64,000 nt of DNA from Klebsormidium nitens. Lineage: Eukaryota; Streptophyta; Klebsormidiophyceae; Klebsormidiales; Klebsormidiaceae. Positions 59,501 through 64,000 of the stretch are shown piece after piece. Where the stretch lies: contig DF237434.1 of the NCBI GenBank assembly GCA_000708835.1, forward strand, positions 1 to 64,000, written 5' to 3'. The notes under the pieces are model-generated. The model worked only from the letters and a program-made list of their open reading frames with translations. It did no database searches and was not told where the DNA came from. Numbering within the stretch: position 1 is the first letter of the stretch; every line of letters starts with the position of its first letter. The position numbers and the translations under genes were made by a program.

Positions 59501-62500
59501 CTTACCTGTCATTTCTGGGTTTGAACTGGACATGGGCGAGACAAAGATAGAACGAATTTTTAACTAGTGGCTTTCTCTACACACGTCCCAAGGGCAACGA
59601 TAGAAGTGCGCATGGACGTAGTCCAAGCGAGTGCACTATGTTCGCGCTGACGCCCTGTTTTGTTTTTCCATGGGTAAAGCCGCGTTTGATGACCTTCTCC
59701 CTGCCCGTCGCTGACCTCGCATCGCCGTTTGTACCAATTGCAGACTGTCCGATTTGATTCCTGCTTTCTTTGCGTTATGTTGGTCAAGCTTTCCGACAAA
59801 AGGAGGGCCCCGCAACAGAGCTTCTCCTGTCCGAAAAAGATGGACAGATTTTAAGGAGGCGCCTTTTGGTTGCGTTGCAGTCTGGTTGAATTGGTATTAA
59901 ACCTGGTTCTTGATGTCTTCCGGTCAACCCAAGCGGTGCCCACTTCACGAGCGACTCAGAAGCTACTTGTATGACGACACCGGCGCTTTTGTAAACAAGC
60001 GTCATTCGACGGCAGTGATGCCTATCCAATATTTTGGGCTTCACATGGGCTCACAGCGTTTTTGATGAGCTGTTGACGCTTGTGAGAAGATTAGGAAGCT
60101 CTGGCTGACTGCGGTCGATTGCAATCCTCTAACCATAGCGGTCAGTTTCAATCCCGACCAAACTAGACAAACGCTCTTTCAAGGCTCGAGCAAAGTTTCC
60201 TTTCTTGCTTTTGCCGTGCTAAGATTGCCCACCCAATTGTGAGACTGCTTCAGTATCTGGAATGTATTTCACAGAGCACTGACCTACACGGCTGCTCTTT
60301 CTCGAGCCGTACAATCAATCCAGCAAGCAAATAGAAAATCTCGACCGGTGTTGAAGCAAACAGTCGCGGCTTCTATTCTTGTGCTATCGAAGGGGAGCCT
60401 TGTGTTTAATCACTCGTAGGAAGGTGCTGTAACAGTACACCGTTGATTCTACCGTTGGTTATTGTAATGGATTTTGAGGCTGAAGCTTGTTTCTTCAGGA
60501 GTTTGCAGCTTCTCGTGGGAGGTCATGATGCTCACAAAGCTTCGGTCGTCCGCACTTCGGTTGAACCTAGTCGATCGAGATTGGCTTGCAATATGGACCT
60601 GATCCTGCTGGCGCAAGTAGGCTCTTTCGAACCAGACTGGCCGTGCAAGAGAAACCCGGCACTTACGCTGGCTCGTTGATTGAACACGGCACGTTTCGAG
60701 ATGCTCGGACAGTCGCGGGGTCTACAATTGCTGTCAAAAAGCTGCTACATCTATCCGCCTAGCCGGAAAGTATACATAGTACTACAATCATGGCCCGGAT
60801 GCAGAGGAAAGGGCTGAGCCAATACCGGCTCACCGAAAATCGGTGGTGACTGATGCCACGCTTTTCGTGAGACTCATGGGGCACTCCGCCCACTCAGGGC
60901 CTCATTCCGCTCGTTTTTTCCCGAGCTCAGTCCAAGTTTGGCCGATCTCCACGCTATTCAGCCAGATCTTGCTCCAATGAACTGAGGCTGGCAAGCTGGG
61001 TGTCGGAATGGCTCTGCTAGATACTTTCCGCTTGCTCAGAAGATTGCAGATCTCTATTCAATAATGCTACGTTTGCTCCTCACCCTGTCTTTGAAATCTG
61101 CTCCTTGATCAGATTGTTTCTGGTCGACCTCTATCGCTGGTATTTCCCTTCTGGACACCGCAAGTGTTGGTTTCATGCTGGCCCCGTCGAGGGAAGGACT
61201 GTGAGTGCAATGGGTTTCCTCGCCTGTAAATATGTTTATACTATTTGTTCGGGTCCGGATTTCCTAAATATCCTTATGGGGTCCCATGACGCCATTACCG
61301 GTGGGTATGCCTTTCTCTTAGCTCTCGGAGTTGAAGCCCTTTAGTGTTGCAACCAACAGCTGACCAATAAGTAACCATCATTCTTCTTTTGTGCCTCCCT
61401 AATCGAGCAGCGCCCTTCGGTCCTGGATCATCTTTCATAGCCCTCGAGTCGGAACTGACTTCAGATGCAAGCGAAAACTTAGGCAGATTGATCCGCATAC
61501 TAAAACTGCCGGTCTTCTTGGTAGAGTTTGGCGCCGTTTTGCAAGGAGATCACGCGTACTCGTGAATGAGTTGCTGCTGTTTGAGATGGCCATGGGCTGA
61601 CAAGAGGTGGATTTACACCCTGAGGAACACATGAACTGCCCCACTATCCTTTTGTTTTTCCCAGTTGCTTTTTGCTCTGCTCTCTGAGAACCAAACAAGC
61701 TTCTTCCAAATAGCCGTGATGCTCGCAGACACGAGGACGCCCTCAGTCATTGTACGTTATGAAGAGCTGACGCTGTTGGTATTTGCACTTGCCAACTTCA
61801 AGAGTAGCCCATTGGCTAACTTGCGATCCGCTGCCAATCGCTCAATCGCTCGTCTTTGTTTCACTAAGTTTTGATCTAGCTTATCAGACCCTTCGTCGTC
61901 TGACTAGAGCGAAAGCTATGTGAAAGGCACAATCCTGCCGACCAACGCATACGTACGGAGATAGTTCCGGAGATACGAAGCCTTACAAGTTGTCATACTT
62001 GGAGGCAGTTTATTTATTTCCATCAAGTTGCGTATCCGAAGGGACAAGGCACTGATGCTCAACAGCTGTGGGGCGACCCAAACCGGTTCTGAAGAAGGGG
62101 CTGACGCCACGGTTTCGCGTTGCTATGCGTTCAATTTGCCGCCAGTCAAACTTCTTTTTATCGGACTGTCCACAGTTGTGCTGCCTCACGTTGCTTTCTC
62201 ATGTGCGTCCTCGTCTCCTCCGCCAATCCGTCGCCCCCGGTCTTGCGCCTATTAAGTTAACATTGCGTCCTCTACCGCTGTTTGATACCAAGGCAACGGG
62301 GCACCAAATGTAGGACAACCGTCCTACGGAACGCACTGTGTCGCCGCGAAGCGCCATTTGACCTGCTAAAGAAGCATACAATACGGAAGAAATGACCAGG
62401 AATTGTGCAAGCAAGCAAACTACGATGTTGGGGGACCAGGCATGCTTTATCCGTCTTGAGAAGCGTCACGCAAATGCTTCGTCCGTTTCTGTTTCTTTGT

Positions 62501-63447
62501 TCAGCCTCCTTCACGACATCTTATGGTTTGAAAAGGCCATGATGCACAGAAAGATGGGGATCCTTTCCCCATGTCTTCTTTGTTCTTTACTGATGCCCTT
62601 GACAGCAGATGTCACTCAGCGACTCAGCCGCTGGTTGAGCGTCGTTTCGTTTGTGGTCGCTCAGACGCAGCTTTGGTCCGTCTCGTTGACCCTGGTTTCA
62701 GAGGTCTCGTCGACGGACTTCTCTGGTTCATCACGAACTTGGACGAGTTCCATCGAAGATATTAGGCACTGGAGGTGGTAATGATGATTATAGAGCCTGG
62801 GATTGCTCAATCGCAGCAGCTCACTCGTCTTGCTTTGGCTGACACCACGGATATCACCCGAACGCGTGAATCCGTGTGCGCACTCTTCGAAGCTTTCTAA
62901 TCGAGACTCAGTATGTCGCTAGACGACGACTGACTGGTCAAGCTGCTAGAAGCTTCTTCCCAAACCCTGACCAGTCGATGTCGTCCAGATTGAGTACAAG
63001 TCTTGTGATGTGAGCAGCTGGGGAACAGATTTTGGAGACTTGATACGGTCTCGCACTTGCTTAGGCGCTGCAAGACGGTGCTCGTCAGTTCCTTCCGTAA
63101 GGTTCGCCATCATACGGTTCCGGTTCCGCAGTACACAGACGTATAAAGAACAAGTACCGACGATCTTCTAAGTAGTGCCCTTATCTCACCAGGTCTTGGC
63201 CTCCGTCCGACGTGGCATCCTCTCCGGCTGCCACGTGGTCTTCAGCCGCATCTTCCCCCAGGGCTTCCCGCACCACGAGTCCCACCCGCTCTGGATCCGC
63301 GCCACCGAATTGGGGGCGACCTGTTCCCTCAACGTTACACTTGAAACCACCCATGTGGTCGCCGTCGAACCCGGGACGGAGAAGGCGCGGTGGGCGCGCG
63401 CAGAGGGCAAGTTTGTCGTACGACCCGAGTGGCTGGACTGCTGCCAG
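53547..63447 (+). CDS. FCP1/CPL4-like RNA polymerase II CTD phosphatase; gapped, 3' end not identified
   Basis: Exons seen: 53547-53704, 53947-54169, 54417-54560, 54952-55173, 55858-55977 (running into the assembly gap), 58055-58270 and 63193-63447. The N-terminus is acidic ([19 protein letters not shown]); exon 2 has [19 protein letters not shown]; exon 3 has the catalytic DxDxT motif [13 protein letters not shown] (first Asp about residue 162); exon 4 has [16 protein letters not shown] and MYVYTMGEK; exon 5 has [20 protein letters not shown]; exon 6 has [20 protein letters not shown]; and exon 7 is a BRCT domain ([30 protein letters not shown]). This order is that of plant CPL4/FCP1, nuclear Mg-dependent phosphatases that dephosphorylate the Pol II C-terminal repeats and so recycle the polymerase. 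All visible junctions keep phase. The last exon(s) were not found before the window end. Intron 6 is 4.9 kb. Confidence 0.9.
55955..57050 (+). repeat. Donor-edge array of CPL4 exon 5, partly hidden by the assembly gap
   Basis: Exon 5 runs into the gap at CTCGGGGCGGACTCCGCC. Right after the gap (56835) is CTTGGGTCGAACTTCGCC followed by the expected exon end (VLIFDDTEA) and GTGAGT. A third version starts at about 57003 (CTCGGGGCCGATATTCCGCC, again ending GTGAGTTGGC). The two visible post-gap units are about 168 bp apart. Confidence 0.85.
55978..56834. other. Assembly gap (857 N)
   Basis: The run of N interrupts CPL4 exon 5. Both edges show the same sequence motif, so the gap probably holds tandem repeat units that could not be assembled. 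The N length may be an estimate. Open frames running through the N are artefacts. Confidence 0.95.
57600..58110 (+). repeat. Acceptor-edge array of CPL4 exon 6
   Basis: The intron end and exon-6 start are repeated upstream, with CACGTGGC-type blocks at 57619, 57743, 57858 and 58012 (real unit), steps of 124, 115 and 154 bp. The unit nearest the exon copies about 60 nt of coding sequence (GGATGGCCTAAGGACCGGGC against GTGTGGCCAAAGAACCGGGC) behind an intact CCCAG acceptor. Confidence 0.9.
58271..63192 (+). other. 4.9-kb intron of CPL4, no nested gene recognised
   Basis: This is bounded by the GTGAGG donor after ADVRQ and the CACCAG acceptor before [10 protein letters not shown], two halves that are contiguous in homologues. 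It is about twice the length of any other intron here. Frames inside have no recognised domains. A perfect-looking hairpin lies near its start. Confidence 0.7.
58374..58432. repeat. 25-bp inverted repeat with 8-nt loop
   Basis: The left arm 58374-58399 (core TTGGAGCCGCATCTCTTAGC) and right arm 58408-58432 (core GCTAAGAGCTGCGGCTCCAA) pair with one mismatch and one single-base bulge around the loop TAAGAGAG. It lies in the CPL4 intron. It could be a small-RNA precursor hairpin or a remnant foldback element. Confidence 0.85.
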
Positions 63448-64000
63448 GTGTGTTTTTGGAAACTTACGCGACTTCACATCTTTCTTACATATGCTTCCTC
63501 GTTTTCCTAAGCGCTACGTCGTATCTGAGATTGTCTGAACATCGCGTTTCAATAGGAATGCACGTACTTCTCCGATCGCCGGTGCTACTAGGGTCTTCGT
63601 GGTTCCAAATCTCCCTCCACCTCAGAAAAGGGCTCCTATGTCATCTCTCGTTGTTGGTTCCGGACATTCATACCGGATCCGTCTCATGTGCACGTTCTTA
63701 CGTGTCTGATGCTTTCGCAAACAACTTGCCTCACTTCGGCTTCTTTGAACAAGTTTACGATCGTTCATCCGTCGTTCTGCGCCTCACTTCGTTCACAAAT
63801 TATGATTGGTCGTATGGGGAGCGTGATGTCCTTGTTCGCATAGGCTCGTCCTCTGAAGTGTGACGCTTCTCCAGAGCCTCTCAGGATTCCCAAAGTAATC
63901 AGAGCAGCCCACATCCCAGCGGAAGACTATAAATATGCAAATTTATCCAGAAAGGCTTCATAAACACGGGGCTCTCATAGTAGGCCCTCGCATTTAACAC
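63448..64000. other. Downstream of CPL4 BRCT exon
   Basis: The donor GTGTGT follows the BRCT exon. The family's short C-terminal segment should be encoded here or beyond the window, but no phase-matched exon was recognised. Confidence 0.4.

Overview
This is nuclear DNA from a green eukaryote, most likely a streptophyte (charophyte) alga of the Klebsormidium type. The evidence is spliced genes with GT/AG introns in matching phases, plant-type plastid proteins (a CPP1-like J-like protein, a P-class PPR protein), a plant receptor-like kinase with SPARK-type ectodomains, and compact genes with introns of about 0.2-2 kb. The genus is inferred, not shown. Gene models below were built by reading splice sites and checking that reading phase is kept across every junction.

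Layout: a plastid CPP1-like J-like protein (+, 1247-5399); a foldback (MITE-like) element with 56-bp terminal inverted repeats and a 5-bp target duplication (6539-6874); a small 115-aa orphan gene (+, 7798-9027); a 12-motif PPR protein (-, 10002-16006); a fumarylacetoacetate hydrolase-family enzyme (-, 16910-20969, 5' end unresolved); a SPARK-type receptor-like kinase (+, 24031-30849); a GCIP/cyclin-D1-binding-protein-1 homologue (-, 31478-36113); SMG9 of nonsense-mediated decay (+, 37008-41671); RPB10/RPABC5, the 73-aa subunit shared by RNA polymerases I, II and III (-, 42644-44257); a PhnB-type VOC/glyoxalase-fold protein (+, 45047-46726); a 3.5-kb stretch without recognisable genes; an orphan, probably plastid-targeted membrane protein (-, 50262-52601); and an FCP1/CPL4-like Pol II CTD phosphatase (+, 53547 to beyond 63447) that is interrupted by an 857-bp assembly gap and a 4.9-kb intron.

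The most striking pattern is shared by several unrelated genes. Introns next to particular exons hold tandem, increasingly degenerate copies of the exon edge itself: the splice site plus about 10-60 nt of coding sequence plus adjacent intron, at periods of about 100-200 bp. SMG9 intron 2 has eight decoy acceptor copies before the real exon, at about 150-bp steps. The CPP1-like gene has arrays on both sides of one exon. GCIP has three arrays, CPL4 two, PPR one, and VOC and FAH probably one copy each. The assembly gap in CPL4 falls exactly inside such an array. I also count 12 copies of the palindromic octamer TGACGTCA, against about one expected by chance.

The gene set is housekeeping and regulatory (transcription, mRNA decay, plastid biogenesis, signalling) rather than a pathway cluster. 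Several pairs are head to head (GCIP/SMG9, RPB10/VOC, membrane protein/CPL4), with 0.8-0.95 kb between start codons that could serve as bidirectional promoters.
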